A DNA stretch of 64,000 bases from Bradyrhizobium sp. Ash2021 (GCF_031202265.1 NZ_CP100604.1:2648501-2712500); one strand, 5' to 3'; positions 18,076 through 26,988 are shown, numbered from the stretch's first letter. Numbers and translations are program-made. Notes: generated from the letters alone by a model not told the origin.

Positions 18076-19124
18076 CCAATCCGCGCCTTCAATTGCCTGA
18101 TCACGTCGGGAATTGTGCGGCCCTCCGCACGCGCCGAGAATGTCAGCGCCATGCGGTGCTTGAGAACGGGTTCGGCGAGATCGAGCACGTCGTCGATCGA
18201 GGGCGCGAGCCGGCCATCGAGCAGCGCGCGGGCGCGGACCGCCAGCATCAGCGACTGGCTGGCGCGCGGACCCGGGCCCCAGGCGATCAGCTTCTCGCCG
18301 CCGTCGGGATTGGGGCGCGCGGCGCGCACCAGCGAAAGGATCGCCTCGACGACGCTGTCGCCGACCGGCAGGCGCCGCACCAGCCGCTGCGCGGCAATCA
18401 GGATCTCCGCATTCATCGAGGCTTTCGCCAGCGTCTCATCCGCGCCGGTGGTCTCGAACAGGATGCGCCGTTCGGCGTCGCGATCGGGATAATCGACGTC
18501 GATCTCCATCAGGAAACGATCGAGCTGCGCTTCCGGCAGCGGATAGGTGCCTTCCTGCTCCAGCGGGTTTTGGGTCGCGAGCACGTGGAACGGCTTGGGC
18601 AGATCGTGGCGCGCGCCAGCCACGGTGATGTGCTGCTCCTGCATCGCCTGCAGCAGCGCCGACTGGGTGCGCGGACTGGCGCGGTTGATTTCGTCGGCCA
18701 TCAGCAGTTGTGCGAATACGGGACCGGCGATGAAGCGGAACGACCGTTTGCCGGTGCTGCTCTCGTCCAGCACCTCGGCGCCCAGAATATCCGACGGCAT
18801 CAGGTCCGGCGTGAACTGGATGCGCTTGGCGTCGAGGCCCAGCGTGATGCCGAGCGTTTCGACCAGCTTGGTCTTGGCCAGACCGGGAACCCCGATCAGC
18901 AAGGCGTGACCGCCGGACAGGATCGTCACCAGGGTGTTTTCGATCACCCGATCCTGACCGAAGATCACGGTGGAGATCGCCTCCTTCGCAGCACGGATTT
19001 GACCGGAGACCTGTTCGGCCGAACGGACGATTCCGTCTTCCAGTTTCTCGACACTGTCTGCGCCAGGCATTTCGTTCTCCTTGCCAGATCCTGCGATGAC
19101 GCTGCTCGATACCGGCGTCGTCAT
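18072..19124 (-). CDS. MoxR-family AAA+ ATPase
   Basis: 350 residues with Walker A GVPGLAKTK (residues 78-86), Walker B LLMADEINR, and sensor stretch VLATQNPLEQEGTYPLPEAQ, which is the MoxR hallmark. It acts as a chaperone-like ATPase with the three following genes, all joined by 4-bp overlaps. The start at 19124 could alternatively be Met19. It is divergent from the DUF1285 operon across 183 bp. Confidence 0.92.
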   Translation of the reverse strand: MTTPVSSSVIAGSGKENEMPGADSVEKLEDGIVRSAEQVSGQIRAAKEAISTVIFGQDRVIENTLVTILSGGHALLIGVPGLAKTKLVETLGITLGLDAKRIQFTPDLMPSDILGAEVLDESSTGKRSFRFIAGPVFAQLLMADEINRASPRTQSALLQAMQEQHITVAGARHDLPKPFHVLATQNPLEQEGTYPLPEAQLDRFLMEIDVDYPDRDAERRILFETTGADETLAKASMNAEILIAAQRLVRRLPVGDSVVEAILSLVRAARPNPDGGEKLIAWGPGPRASQSLMLAVRARALLDGRLAPSIDDVLDLAEPVLKHRMALTFSARAEGRTIPDVIRQLKARIG

Positions 19125-19307
19125 GCCATGAACCTCATGCTAAGCCGATGCAAAGGCCATGTATTCGTTGAATTAGACTATCCCCACATTATCGGTATTT
19201 AGGGGTATGAACGGCATCACGAAGTGGCGAGAATGTTGTCCCGCTCACATCTTCGAGTACGTGCACCAATCGTGCCAGATTGAGGCTAGCAAATCTTAAG
19301 GCAAACA

Positions 19308-19949
19308 ATGGCGAACGAAGGGCAGACCGGCCAAACCCGTGAAACCACGGGCCTTGAAAGCACGGGTCTCGAAGGCCTCACTGCTGCGGCCAGCAATGCC
19401 GCGAAAGCCAACCCTGCCGGCGCAAAGGGATTACCCCCGGTGCACCTGTGGAATCCGCCGTTCTGCGGCGATCTCGACATGCGAATCGCCGGCGACGGTA
19501 CGTGGTTCTACATGGGCACGCCAATCGGCCGGCCGGCGCTGGTCCGGCTGTTTTCGACCATTCTCAAGCGCGAGGACGGCAAGCACTTTCTCGTGACCCC
19601 GGTGGAGAAGGTCGGCATCCGCGTCGACGATGCGCCGTTCCTGGCCGTCGAGATGCAGACCGAAGCGGACGAACGCGGCCGGCTGCTGCGTTTTCGCACC
19701 AATGTCGATGACTGGGTCGGCTGCGACGGCGGACACCGCCTGCGCTTCGAGATGGCCGCCGACGGTGGTCTCACGCCCTATCTTCACGTCCGCGCCGATT
19801 TATGGGCCAAGGTGACCCGCGCGATCTACTACGATCTGGTTGACATGGGCGAGGAGCGGGTGGTCGATGGTCAACCGATGTTCGGAATCGAATCCGGCGG
19901 CGAATTCTTCGCAATGGCGGACGCGAAGCAGGTGAGGGACGCGCTTTGA
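19308..19949 (+). CDS. DUF1285 family protein
   Basis: 213 residues with a low-complexity polar N-terminus of about 45 residues, then the DUF1285 core (PPVHLWNPPFCGDLDMRI, YMGTPIGRPALVRLFS, HFLVTPVEKVGI). It is soluble and of unknown biochemical function. First gene of a tight five-gene run (this, Nudix, DUF6111, CCA enzyme, TSUP permease), each overlapping the next by a few bases. Confidence 0.88.
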   Translation: MANEGQTGQTRETTGLESTGLEGLTAAASNAAKANPAGAKGLPPVHLWNPPFCGDLDMRIAGDGTWFYMGTPIGRPALVRLFSTILKREDGKHFLVTPVEKVGIRVDDAPFLAVEMQTEADERGRLLRFRTNVDDWVGCDGGHRLRFEMAADGGLTPYLHVRADLWAKVTRAIYYDLVDMGEERVVDGQPMFGIESGGEFFAMADAKQVRDAL

Positions 19950-20617
19950 ACGGCACGATGCTGAAGATGGAACCGGCCGCCACCAGCGCGGCGGAATTCT
20001 TCGAGCGAACCCGGGCGCGGCTCAATTTCGACGTTCCGCCGGGACTGGTCGATCCCAATATCATTCCCAAAAGCGGCGATCAGGGCACCGATCGCATGCT
20101 GGAGATCATCGCGCGCGAACAGCCGGTGCGGCCGGCCGCCGTATTGATCCCGGTGGTCGACCATCCGCAGCCGACCGTGCTCTTGACGCAGCGCTCGGCG
20201 CATCTCAACGAACATGCCGGCCAGATCGCCTTTCCCGGCGGCAAGATCGACGTGACCGACGCCTCGCCGCTCGATGCCGCCTTGCGCGAGGCTTATGAGG
20301 AAGTCGGCCTCAAGCGCGAATTCATCGAGCCGATCGGCTATCTCGATCTCTATGGAACCGGTTTTGGATTTCGCATCCTGCCGACGGTGGCGCGGGTCAA
20401 ACCCGGTTTCAAACTCAGGATCAATGAAGGCGAAGTGGATGACGCCTTCGAGGTGCCGCTTGCATTTCTGATGAATCCGGCGAACCACCAGATCCATAGC
20501 AAGGAATTCCGCGGCATGGAGCGCTCCTATTACGCCATGCCGTATGCCGAGCGTTATATCTGGGGCGCGACGGCGGGAATCCTGCGCGTGCTGTATGAGC
20601 GGATCTTCTTGCCATGA
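19946..20617 (+). CDS. CoA-type Nudix hydrolase
   Basis: About 223 residues. The variant Nudix region reads LNEHAGQIAFPGGKIDVTD followed by ALREAYEEVGL, which is the signature of CoA pyrophosphatases (YeaB/NudL). It would cleave CoA or related dinucleotides to phosphopantetheine and 3',5'-ADP. The start is probably the TTG at 19946 overlapping the upstream TGA, because GAGGG lies eight bases before it; ATG 19958 is the alternative. Translationally coupled within the operon. Confidence 0.88.
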   Translation: MNGTMLKMEPAATSAAEFFERTRARLNFDVPPGLVDPNIIPKSGDQGTDRMLEIIAREQPVRPAAVLIPVVDHPQPTVLLTQRSAHLNEHAGQIAFPGGKIDVTDASPLDAALREAYEEVGLKREFIEPIGYLDLYGTGFGFRILPTVARVKPGFKLRINEGEVDDAFEVPLAFLMNPANHQIHSKEFRGMERSYYAMPYAERYIWGATAGILRVLYERIFLP

Positions 20618-20877
20618 TCCGGCCGGCATTGACCGAAGTCGGAATCTTCCTGATCCCGTTCGCGGTCTATGCCCTGTTCCTGATCGCCACCCGTTCCGGA
20701 TTGCTGGTGCAATCTTCCTGGCCGGCGCATCGTCTGGCAAAACTGGTCCTGGGGTCGCTGCTGCTGGTGGTGACCAGTTTCGTCCTGCTGGCGCGTTTTT
20801 CCGGCGCGCCGCCCAAGTCGACCTACATTCCCGCCCACATGGAGAACGGCAAGTTTGTTCCCGGAGTTGAGAAATGA
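20614..20877 (+). CDS. DUF6111 small membrane protein
   Basis: 87 residues with two hydrophobic helices (VGIFLIPFAVYALFLIA and LVLGSLLLVVTSFVLLA) and a short polar tail ending KFVPGVEK. Both ends overlap neighbours by 4 bp (Nudix upstream, CCA enzyme downstream). It recurs in this position in related genomes as I remember them. Function unknown. Confidence 0.85.
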   Translation: MIRPALTEVGIFLIPFAVYALFLIATRSGLLVQSSWPAHRLAKLVLGSLLLVVTSFVLLARFSGAPPKSTYIPAHMENGKFVPGVEK

Positions 20878-22127
20878 GCGAGGTGCCCGTGCTGTCGGAT
20901 GCGCCCTGGCTGAGGTCCGGTCCGGCGGCCCGTGTGCTCGCCTTGCTTAACGGCGCGAACGAGGAAGCCCGCGTCGTCGGCGGCGCGGTCCGCAACGCGC
21001 TGATGAAGATCCCGATCGCCGATATCGATATCGCGACCTCGGCGGTCCCTGAGGAAGTCGTGCGCCGCGCCAGGGCGGCCGGAATCAAGAGCGTGCCGAC
21101 CGGCATCGAGCATGGCACCGTGACGCTGGTGGTCGACGGCCATCCATTCGAGGTGACGACGCTGCGCGAGGATACCGAGACCTACGGCCGCAAGGCCAAG
21201 GTCGCGTTCGGCCGCGACTGGGTCCGCGACGCGGAGCGGCGCGACTTCACCATCAATGGTCTCTCGGTTGATGCCGCCGGCGTCGTGCACGATCATGTCG
21301 GCGGGCTCGCGGATATCGCCGCCAGACGCGTGCGTTTCATCGGCGATCCCGCCGCGCGGATCGCTGAGGATTATTTACGCATCCTCCGGTTCTTCCGCTT
21401 TCACGCCGCTTATGCGGCCGGAGAACCCGATCGCGCCGGATATCTCGCTTGCATTGGCGGACGCGCGGGATTGGCGAATCTCTCGGCGGAACGCATTCGC
21501 ATGGAGATGCTCAAGCTCGTGGTCGCCAAGGGAGCCGAGATCGCGGTCACGGCGATGGCCGACGGCGGCCTGCTGCTGCCGATCTTCGGCGGCGTCGCCT
21601 ACACCGGGCCCTTTGCGGCGATGATATCGGCGGAACATCTGCTGGGACTTGAAGCCAACGCGGTTCGAAGGCTCGGGGCGCTCACGGTTGCCGTCACTGA
21701 GGATGCCAAACGCGTCGCGGCGCGGCTGCGCCTCTCCAATGCCGAGGCCAAGGCGCTGGATTCGATGGGCCATCGCTGGTGGCGGCTCGCCGGCATGGAT
21801 GAGGCGACGGCGCGGCGGCGGCTCTACCGGCTCGGCGAGGAGCCCTATCGCGACCGCCTGATGCTGGCATGGGCGCGGGCCGGCGCGCGCCACGACACCG
21901 CTTGGCGCGCGCTGGCCACGCTGCCGCAGCGCTGGAGCGCGCCGAAATTTCCGCTCAGGGCTGCCGACTTCGTCGCGCGCGGAATTGCCGAAGGCCCGGC
22001 GCTGGGACACGTGCTGACGCTGGCGGAAGACGCCTGGCTGGCGGCGGATTTTCCTTTTGATCCGTCCGCGCTGACCGCGATTGCCGACCAGACCGCCGCC
22101 CGTTTCAGACGCGATCATCGGCTGTGA
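20874..22127 (+). CDS. CCA tRNA nucleotidyltransferase / poly(A) polymerase family
   Basis: 417 residues. The class II nucleotidyltransferase head shows ARVVGGAVRNAL and the metal-binding DIDIATSAVPEEV. The motifs YGRKAKVAFGRDW, ERRDFTINGL and EDYLRILRFFRFHAAY follow in the family order. It adds or repairs the 3' CCA of tRNAs; family members can instead be poly(A) polymerases, and as the probable only copy here CCA addition is more likely. Coupled to DUF6111 upstream and the TSUP permease downstream. Confidence 0.92.
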   Translation: MSEVPVLSDAPWLRSGPAARVLALLNGANEEARVVGGAVRNALMKIPIADIDIATSAVPEEVVRRARAAGIKSVPTGIEHGTVTLVVDGHPFEVTTLREDTETYGRKAKVAFGRDWVRDAERRDFTINGLSVDAAGVVHDHVGGLADIAARRVRFIGDPAARIAEDYLRILRFFRFHAAYAAGEPDRAGYLACIGGRAGLANLSAERIRMEMLKLVVAKGAEIAVTAMADGGLLLPIFGGVAYTGPFAAMISAEHLLGLEANAVRRLGALTVAVTEDAKRVAARLRLSNAEAKALDSMGHRWWRLAGMDEATARRRLYRLGEEPYRDRLMLAWARAGARHDTAWRALATLPQRWSAPKFPLRAADFVARGIAEGPALGHVLTLAEDAWLAADFPFDPSALTAIADQTAARFRRDHRL

Positions 22128-22891
22128 ATATTCTCGCGGGCTTTGCCGACATCTCGCTCGTCCAGCTCCTGCTGGTGGCCGGCGTTGCACTGTTTGCCTC
22201 GCTGATCGGCGGCCTTGCCGGCTATGGCACCGGCGCGCTGATGCCGCTGGTGCTGGTGCCCCTGATCGGCGCCGAGCCCGTGGTGCCGATCATCGCGATC
22301 TCGGCTGTCTTCACCAATATCAGCCGTTTCTCCGCCTATTTCCGCTATATCGACCGGCGCCGCGCTCTAATCGTCGTCGCAGCCGCGGCGCTCACGACGG
22401 CGCTCGGCGCCTACGGCTACACGCGGCTGACCAATGCAGGTGCTGCACTGGTGATCGGAACCATGCTGATCTCGAGCGTGCCGTTGCGGCGGCTGGCCAA
22501 GCGCCGCGAAGTCAGGATCGGCGACAGCGGGCTTGCCGCCAGCGCGGTCGGTTACGGCGTCGTGGTCGGGGGCACCTCGGGCTCGGGGGTGATCCTGCTG
22601 TCGCTGTTGATGGCCGCCGGCCTCGAAGGCGCGGCCGTGATCGCCACCGATGCGGTGATCTCGGTTGCGACCAGCGTCATCAAGATTTCGGTGTTCGGCC
22701 TATCCGGCGTCGTCACCGCGCAGGTGCTCGCCTTTGCGCTCCTGATCGGAATCATCGCGATACCCGGCGCCTTTCTTGCCAGGGCTTTCGTCGAACGGAT
22801 GCCGCTGCATATCCACACCGCGATCCTCGACGTCGCCGTCGTCACGGGCGGCGTGGTGATGATCTCCACGGCGCTGCGGCAATTGCTTTAA
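22124..22891 (+). CDS. TSUP-family (TauE/SafE) permease
   Basis: 255 residues, about eight hydrophobic helices, beginning LVQLLLVAGVALFASLIGGL with the GxGxG-like AGYGTGALMPLVLVP segment repeated in the second half (GYGVVVGGTSGSG). This is the two-repeat layout of TauE/SafE/DUF81 transporters, which export sulfite, sulfoacetate and other small anions. GTG 22124 overlaps the TGA of the CCA gene. Substrate not deducible. Confidence 0.9.
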   Translation: MNILAGFADISLVQLLLVAGVALFASLIGGLAGYGTGALMPLVLVPLIGAEPVVPIIAISAVFTNISRFSAYFRYIDRRRALIVVAAAALTTALGAYGYTRLTNAGAALVIGTMLISSVPLRRLAKRREVRIGDSGLAASAVGYGVVVGGTSGSGVILLSLLMAAGLEGAAVIATDAVISVATSVIKISVFGLSGVVTAQVLAFALLIGIIAIPGAFLARAFVERMPLHIHTAILDVAVVTGGVVMISTALRQLL

Positions 22892-22900
22892 TTGCGGCCG

Positions 22901-23635
22901 CTATCCACGCTCGACCGGCAGCAACTCCGTCAGCGAGCGGATGATGCGATCGGGCCTGATGGCGGAACCCGCGGGCAGGCCTTCGCCGTGGACGTCGATC
23001 CAGATGGCATAGATGCCGAGGCGCTGCGGCGCTTCGACTTCCCATTCCAGATTGTCGCCGATCATCCATGTCTCGGGCGCGGTGACGCCGAGCGCCTGCA
23101 TGGCGTGCAGATAGGCGCGCTCGTCCGGTTTACCGAAACCATGCTCGCCCTCGATCTGGATGTGGTCGAACCGGTGCGTCAGCGCAAAGCGTTCGACCTT
23201 TGCGCGCTGGGATTCGGCGGCGCCATTGGTCACCAGCGCCAGTTTGACGCCATGCGCTTTCAGGGCATCGATGGCGTCATGCGCGCCCGGGAAGACAAAC
23301 ATCTCCTCTTCGCGATAGGCGGTGAAGCGGTTGGCGAGCCGGGTCGCGAGATCCATTGAAAGGGTGGTCTGGTGAGCTGCGGCAAGTGTGGCAAATCCGT
23401 CCCTGACGACCACGTGGCGTGCTTCGCCGAGTTTCAGCCGCCACTCCGCCCCGGCTCTCGCCCAGAATTTTCGGCCGGACTCCACGATCGCCGCGGCAAC
23501 CTGTTGCGACGACAGCGGCGCAAATTCGCCGGCAAATTCGCGCGCGACATTGTTCCAGGCGATATCGGGGCGGCCATAGGCCGACAGGATGGTCTCATCC
23601 ATGTCGATCAGCATCGCGCGGGGCAGTTGCGTCAT
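22901..23635 (-). CDS. HAD-family hydrolase
   Basis: About 244 residues. HAD motif I is LIDMDETIL (nucleophile Asp), motif II LALVTNG, the motif III region KPDERAYLHAM, and motif IV MIGDNLEWEVEAP. The alpha-helical cap between motifs I and II is of the YjjG/NANP type, suggesting a small-molecule phosphatase acting on nucleotides or sugar phosphates. Met at 23635 is chosen; the Met five codons earlier (23650) would overlap the hemF stop by 10 bp. It follows hemF closely on the same strand. Confidence 0.88.
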   Translation of the reverse strand: MTQLPRAMLIDMDETILSAYGRPDIAWNNVAREFAGEFAPLSSQQVAAAIVESGRKFWARAGAEWRLKLGEARHVVVRDGFATLAAAHQTTLSMDLATRLANRFTAYREEEMFVFPGAHDAIDALKAHGVKLALVTNGAAESQRAKVERFALTHRFDHIQIEGEHGFGKPDERAYLHAMQALGVTAPETWMIGDNLEWEVEAPQRLGIYAIWIDVHGEGLPAGSAIRPDRIIRSLTELLPVERG

Positions 23636-23640
23636 GGGCT

Positions 23641-24528
23641 TCAAGGCCATTTCACTTCGGGCGGCATCGACGACAGGATTGAATCGACATTGCCGCCCGT
23701 CTTCAGCCCGAAAGTGGTGCCGCGGTCATAGAGCAGATTGAATTCGACATAACGGCCGCGTCGCACCAGTTGCTCCTCACGATCCTCCGCCGTCCAGGAG
23801 GTGGCAAAATTCCTTCGGACCAGATCGGGATAGATTTTCAGAAACGCGCGGCCGACGTCCTGCGTGAACGCGAAGTCGGCATCCCAATCGCCGGAATCGT
23901 GATGATCGAAAAAGATGCCGCCGATGCCGCGGGCTTCCTTGCGATGCGGCAGATAGAAATAGTCGTCGCACCATTTCTTGTATCTGGCGTAGTCTGCAAC
24001 CCCGTTGTGGCGGCCGCAGGCGGCCTGCATCGCGGCATGAAACGCAACCGTATCGGCGTCCTGCTGGGTCCGCCGCCGATCGAGCACCGGCGTCAGGTCC
24101 GAGCCGCCGCCGAACCATGCCTTCGTCGTTACCACAAAGCGTGTGTTCATATGCACGGCAGGGACGTGCGGATTGCGCATGTGCGCGATCACCGAAATGC
24201 CGGACGCCCAGAACCGGGGATCATCGGTGGCGCCTGGAATCTGCGAGCGAAATTCGGGGCTGAATTCGCCGTGCACGGTCGAGCAGTGCACGCCGACCTT
24301 CTCGAACAGCCGCCCGTACATCATCGACATCACGCCGCCGCCGCCCGGCTTTCCGGTGTGGTCGTTGCGGTCCCAGGGCGTGCGCACGAAGCGTCCCGCG
24401 CCGCCGGGGTAGAGCGATGCCGGGGCATCGTCTTCCAGCCGCTCGAAAGCCGCGCAGATGTCGTTGCGCAGCGCTTCGAACCAGCCTCTGGCGCGAGCCT
24501 TGCGATCGTCGATCACGGACATATCCAT
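23641..24528 (-). CDS. hemF: Oxygen-dependent coproporphyrinogen III oxidase
   Basis: Converts coproporphyrinogen III to protoporphyrinogen IX in haem synthesis using oxygen. The 295-residue protein shows the family landmarks [52 protein letters not shown] and [15 protein letters not shown]. It is likely soluble and cytoplasmic. It is followed immediately by a HAD hydrolase gene, and an R1 repeat lies upstream. No FixK/Fnr-type box was seen in the short upstream region. Confidence 0.97.
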   Translation of the reverse strand: MDMSVIDDRKARARGWFEALRNDICAAFERLEDDAPASLYPGGAGRFVRTPWDRNDHTGKPGGGGVMSMMYGRLFEKVGVHCSTVHGEFSPEFRSQIPGATDDPRFWASGISVIAHMRNPHVPAVHMNTRFVVTTKAWFGGGSDLTPVLDRRRTQQDADTVAFHAAMQAACGRHNGVADYARYKKWCDDYFYLPHRKEARGIGGIFFDHHDSGDWDADFAFTQDVGRAFLKIYPDLVRRNFATSWTAEDREEQLVRRGRYVEFNLLYDRGTTFGLKTGGNVDSILSSMPPEVKWP

Positions 24529-24552
24529 GGGGGATTCCTAACGCTTATTTTT

Positions 24553-24668
24553 CGTCATTGCGAGGAGCGCAAGCGACGAAGTAATCCATTCTTTTTTGAG
24601 GCTATGGATTGCTTCGCGGAGTTTATCATCGGGCGCGCATTCGCGCGACCCGGTGGCTCGCAATAACG
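24553..24668. repeat. Dispersed inverted repeat R1, long form (copy B)
   Basis: Outer ends CGTCATTGCGAGGAGCGCA and inverse CTCGCAATAACG, inner arms GTAATCCA and TGGATTGC. Unlike the short copies it contains the extra module (CATCGGGCGCGCATTCGCGC on the + strand) that also occurs, inverted, in the copy at 39104-39221. It fills the gap between hemF and queD. Confidence 0.85.
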
Positions 24669-24669
24669 G

Positions 24670-25035
24670 CTAGCCCTGCGGCCCGAAGTAAGTGCAGCTC
24701 TCGTTGCAACTGTCGCGGTGAACGCTGACGCGCGTGATCTTTCCGGCGTGCTGAACCCGCTCCCAGATGAAGCGTGACAGGTTTTCGAGTGTCGGCGGTC
24801 CCAGCGCTACGACATTGTTCAGGAGCTTGTGGTCGAGCGTCTTCTGCACCTCCGCCATGCTGCGTTCGAGCAGGCCGAGATCGAGCAGCATCCCGGTTGC
24901 GGGATCGGGCGTTCCCCGCACGCTCACTTCGGCGCGAAACGAGTGGCCGTGGATTTCCTCGCTGGCCGCGCCAAACGTCGTTCCCGGCAGCGAATGCGCC
25001 GCCTCGAAGCGGAACGATTTCGTCAATTCCCACAT
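24670..25035 (-). CDS. queD: QueD/PTPS-family 6-carboxytetrahydropterin synthase homologue lacking the usual Cys
   Basis: 121 residues of the tunnelling-fold PTPS/QueD family. Zinc ligands are His14 (FEAAH) and His29/His31 (HGH), and a catalytic-type His lies in TLDHKLLN. The context (46 bp downstream of queE) argues for queuosine precursor synthesis, making carboxytetrahydropterin from dihydroneopterin triphosphate. Oddly, the CxxxHGH cysteine is replaced by Ser25, and a Glu stands at position 26 (SEEIHGH). That is the ExxHGH pattern of PTPS-III enzymes, which make a folate precursor. The C-terminus carries RDSCNESC, with two Cys, where ETP-type residues are usual. The assignment to queD is by context; activity is uncertain. 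Confidence 0.8.
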   Translation of the reverse strand: MWELTKSFRFEAAHSLPGTTFGAASEEIHGHSFRAEVSVRGTPDPATGMLLDLGLLERSMAEVQKTLDHKLLNNVVALGPPTLENLSRFIWERVQHAGKITRVSVHRDSCNESCTYFGPQG

Positions 25036-25081
25036 CTGAAACTCAAATCCTGTCTGATGCCAATGCTGTCTGATACCGAAT

Positions 25082-25717
25082 CTATCTGATGCCGAGCGTC
25101 TTGTGCGTCTGCACGCTGAGCCGCCATTTGGGATGGCGCAGGCAATAGTCGACCGCGCGCGCGGTGTTTTCCGTCACGTTGGGGCCGTCCATCGGCTGCA
25201 GCGAGAAGCGCTCGAAGGAAAGGCCGAGATAGTCCTCCGGCGCAACACCTTGCTGCGGATAGACCAGCTTCAGTTCGTGACCGGCGCGTACCACGAGGTC
25301 GGCGCCAGCTTTCGGGCTGACGCAAATCCAGTCCATGCCCTCGGGCGGGGCGATGGTTCCATTGGTCTCGACGCCGATCTCGAAGCCGCGCGCATGCAGC
25401 GCGTCGATCAGCGGCCGATCCACCTGCAACAGCGGTTCGCCGCCGGTCAGGACGACATAGCGGTTGGCGTTCGCGCCCGTCCATTGCGCAGCGACGGTGT
25501 CGGCGAGCTGGTCTGCCGAGCCATAGCGGCCACCCAGCGTGCCATCGGTGCCGACAAAGTCGGTGTCACAAAACTGGCAGGCTGCGCTGGCGCGGTCCTG
25601 TTCGCGGCCGCTCCAGAGGTTGCAGCCGGAGAATCGGCAAAACACCGCAGCCCGGCCGGCATGGGCGCCTTCGCCCTGCAGGGTCAGAAAGATTTCTTTG
25701 ACCGCGTAACTCACCAC
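25082..25717 (-). CDS. queE: 7-carboxy-7-deazaguanine synthase (radical SAM)
   Basis: Radical SAM enzyme that rearranges carboxytetrahydropterin to 7-carboxy-7-deazaguanine, the third step towards preQ0 and queuosine. The 211-residue protein has the short-core fold with LQGEGAHAGRAAVFCRFSGC. The cluster ligands are arranged CX14CX2C (C in FSGCNLW, then CQFC) instead of the usual CX3CX2C. This variant is known from the Burkholderia multivorans enzyme. The SAM-binding TGGEPLLQ and the ETNG strand follow. It is upstream of queD in the same direction and 6 bp after trmL. Confidence 0.95.
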   Translation of the reverse strand: MVSYAVKEIFLTLQGEGAHAGRAAVFCRFSGCNLWSGREQDRASAACQFCDTDFVGTDGTLGGRYGSADQLADTVAAQWTGANANRYVVLTGGEPLLQVDRPLIDALHARGFEIGVETNGTIAPPEGMDWICVSPKAGADLVVRAGHELKLVYPQQGVAPEDYLGLSFERFSLQPMDGPNVTENTARAVDYCLRHPKWRLSVQTHKTLGIR

Positions 25718-25723
25718 GCCTCC

Positions 25724-26179
25724 TTAAACTCCGGAACCGGTTTGCCTGAGCGCCTCGCCCAGGGCCATCGCCGCCGCCATGGCGACATTGAGCGAGCGCA
25801 AGCCCGGCTTGATCGGGATCAGCAGCCGGGCATCGGCGCTGGCTGCGACTGCATCGGGGACCCCGGCGGATTCCCGTCCGAACAGCAGGACATCGTTCGC
25901 GCCATAGCGGTAATCCAGATAGGAACCAGCCGCCTTGGTCGTGAACAGGATCAGCCGGAACCCCCCGTCGTTACGCCATTGCTCGAATTTTGACCATGAG
26001 TCGTGGCGCGTAATGCTCACCTGGTCGAGATAGTCCATGCCGGCCCGGCGGAAGTGCCGGTCGGACACTGGAAATCCCGCCGGCTCGATAATATGGGCCG
26101 CCACATCCAGGCATGCGCACAGGCGCAGAATCGTTCCGGTGTTCTGGGGGATGTCGGGCTGGAAAAGCGCAATCTGCAT
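25724..26179 (-). CDS. trmL: tRNA (cytidine/uridine-34-2'-O)-methyltransferase, SPOUT family
   Basis: 151 residues with the TrmL landmarks IALFQPDIPQNTGTILRLCA at the N-terminus, LLFGRESAGVP, and the knotted C-terminal SLNVAMAAAMALGEAL. It methylates the wobble ribose of tRNA-Leu species. Met at 26179 is chosen; a longer frame to 26254 adds residues without similarity to the family. The next gene, queE, starts 6 bp after the stop, so trmL-queE-queD probably form one tRNA-modification operon acting at anticodon position 34. Confidence 0.93.
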   Translation of the reverse strand: MQIALFQPDIPQNTGTILRLCACLDVAAHIIEPAGFPVSDRHFRRAGMDYLDQVSITRHDSWSKFEQWRNDGGFRLILFTTKAAGSYLDYRYGANDVLLFGRESAGVPDAVAASADARLLIPIKPGLRSLNVAMAAAMALGEALRQTGSGV

Positions 26180-26457
26180 GATGTAGCGGCTTGTGAAGTC
26201 CCGATGAAAATCTTTGAATACATTGCCGCTTGGCGCGGATTTAGTGCATTGCACGCTTGCGAGCCGATAGCGGGCTTGCGCTCTTACGGCAAGGGTGCCA
26301 ATAGAACGATTCTGGACTGCTTGTTCCGCCGGATTGGCCGGGAAAAGTGGTCTTTCTGCCGCCGCGGGGGCCGCGGGCGCCGGCAGCCTCTTCCGGTCGC
26401 GTTTTCAGCGCCTCCGGGGCGGTTCCGCTGGCTGCAGATGAGAAAGGGCTTGGAATC

Positions 26458-26988
26458 GTGACGACAGCGTCTTCGGCGGACCATCCGACACGCCGTGATT
26501 TTCTTTTTGTTGCAACGGGAGCCGTCGCCGCGGTTGGCACAGCTGCCGCCGTGTGGCCGCTGGTTTCCCAGATGAACCCGGATGCCTCGACGATCGCGGC
26601 CGGTGCGCCGATCGAAGTCGATCTGGCCCCGATTGCCGAAGGCCAGGATATCAAGGTGTTCTGGCGCGGCAAGCCGATCTACATCAGCCACCGCACCAAG
26701 AAACAGATCGACGAGGCGCGCTCGGTTCCGGTCGCCAGCCTGCCCGATCCGGCGAGCGATCAGTCCCGGGTCAAGGACGGCCATGACCAGTGGCTGGTCG
26801 TGATCGGCATCTGCACCCATCTCGGCTGTATCCCGATCGCCCATGAGGGCAATTACGACGGCTTCTTCTGCCCCTGCCACGGCTCGCAATACGATTCCTC
26901 GGGCCGTATCCGTCAGGGACCCGCGCCCGCCAACCTGCCGGTGCCGCCCTACCAGTTCGTTTCCGATACCAAAATCCAGATTGGCTAA
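26458..26988 (+). CDS. petA: Ubiquinol-cytochrome c reductase Rieske iron-sulfur subunit
   Basis: 176 residues. The twin-arginine signal anchor [17 protein letters not shown] stays as the single membrane helix. Rieske cluster motifs CTHLGC and CPCHGS are both intact. It transfers electrons from ubiquinol to cytochrome c1 in the bc1 complex. GTG 26458 is the likely start; the frame is open to 26347 but those residues are atypical. It is followed after 72 bp by the fused cytochrome b/c1 gene (the fbcFH order of Bradyrhizobium). The 278 bp between trmL and petA should hold the promoter, but no specific site was recognised. Confidence 0.96.
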   Translation: MTTASSADHPTRRDFLFVATGAVAAVGTAAAVWPLVSQMNPDASTIAAGAPIEVDLAPIAEGQDIKVFWRGKPIYISHRTKKQIDEARSVPVASLPDPASDQSRVKDGHDQWLVVIGICTHLGCIPIAHEGNYDGFFCPCHGSQYDSSGRIRQGPAPANLPVPPYQFVSDTKIQIG

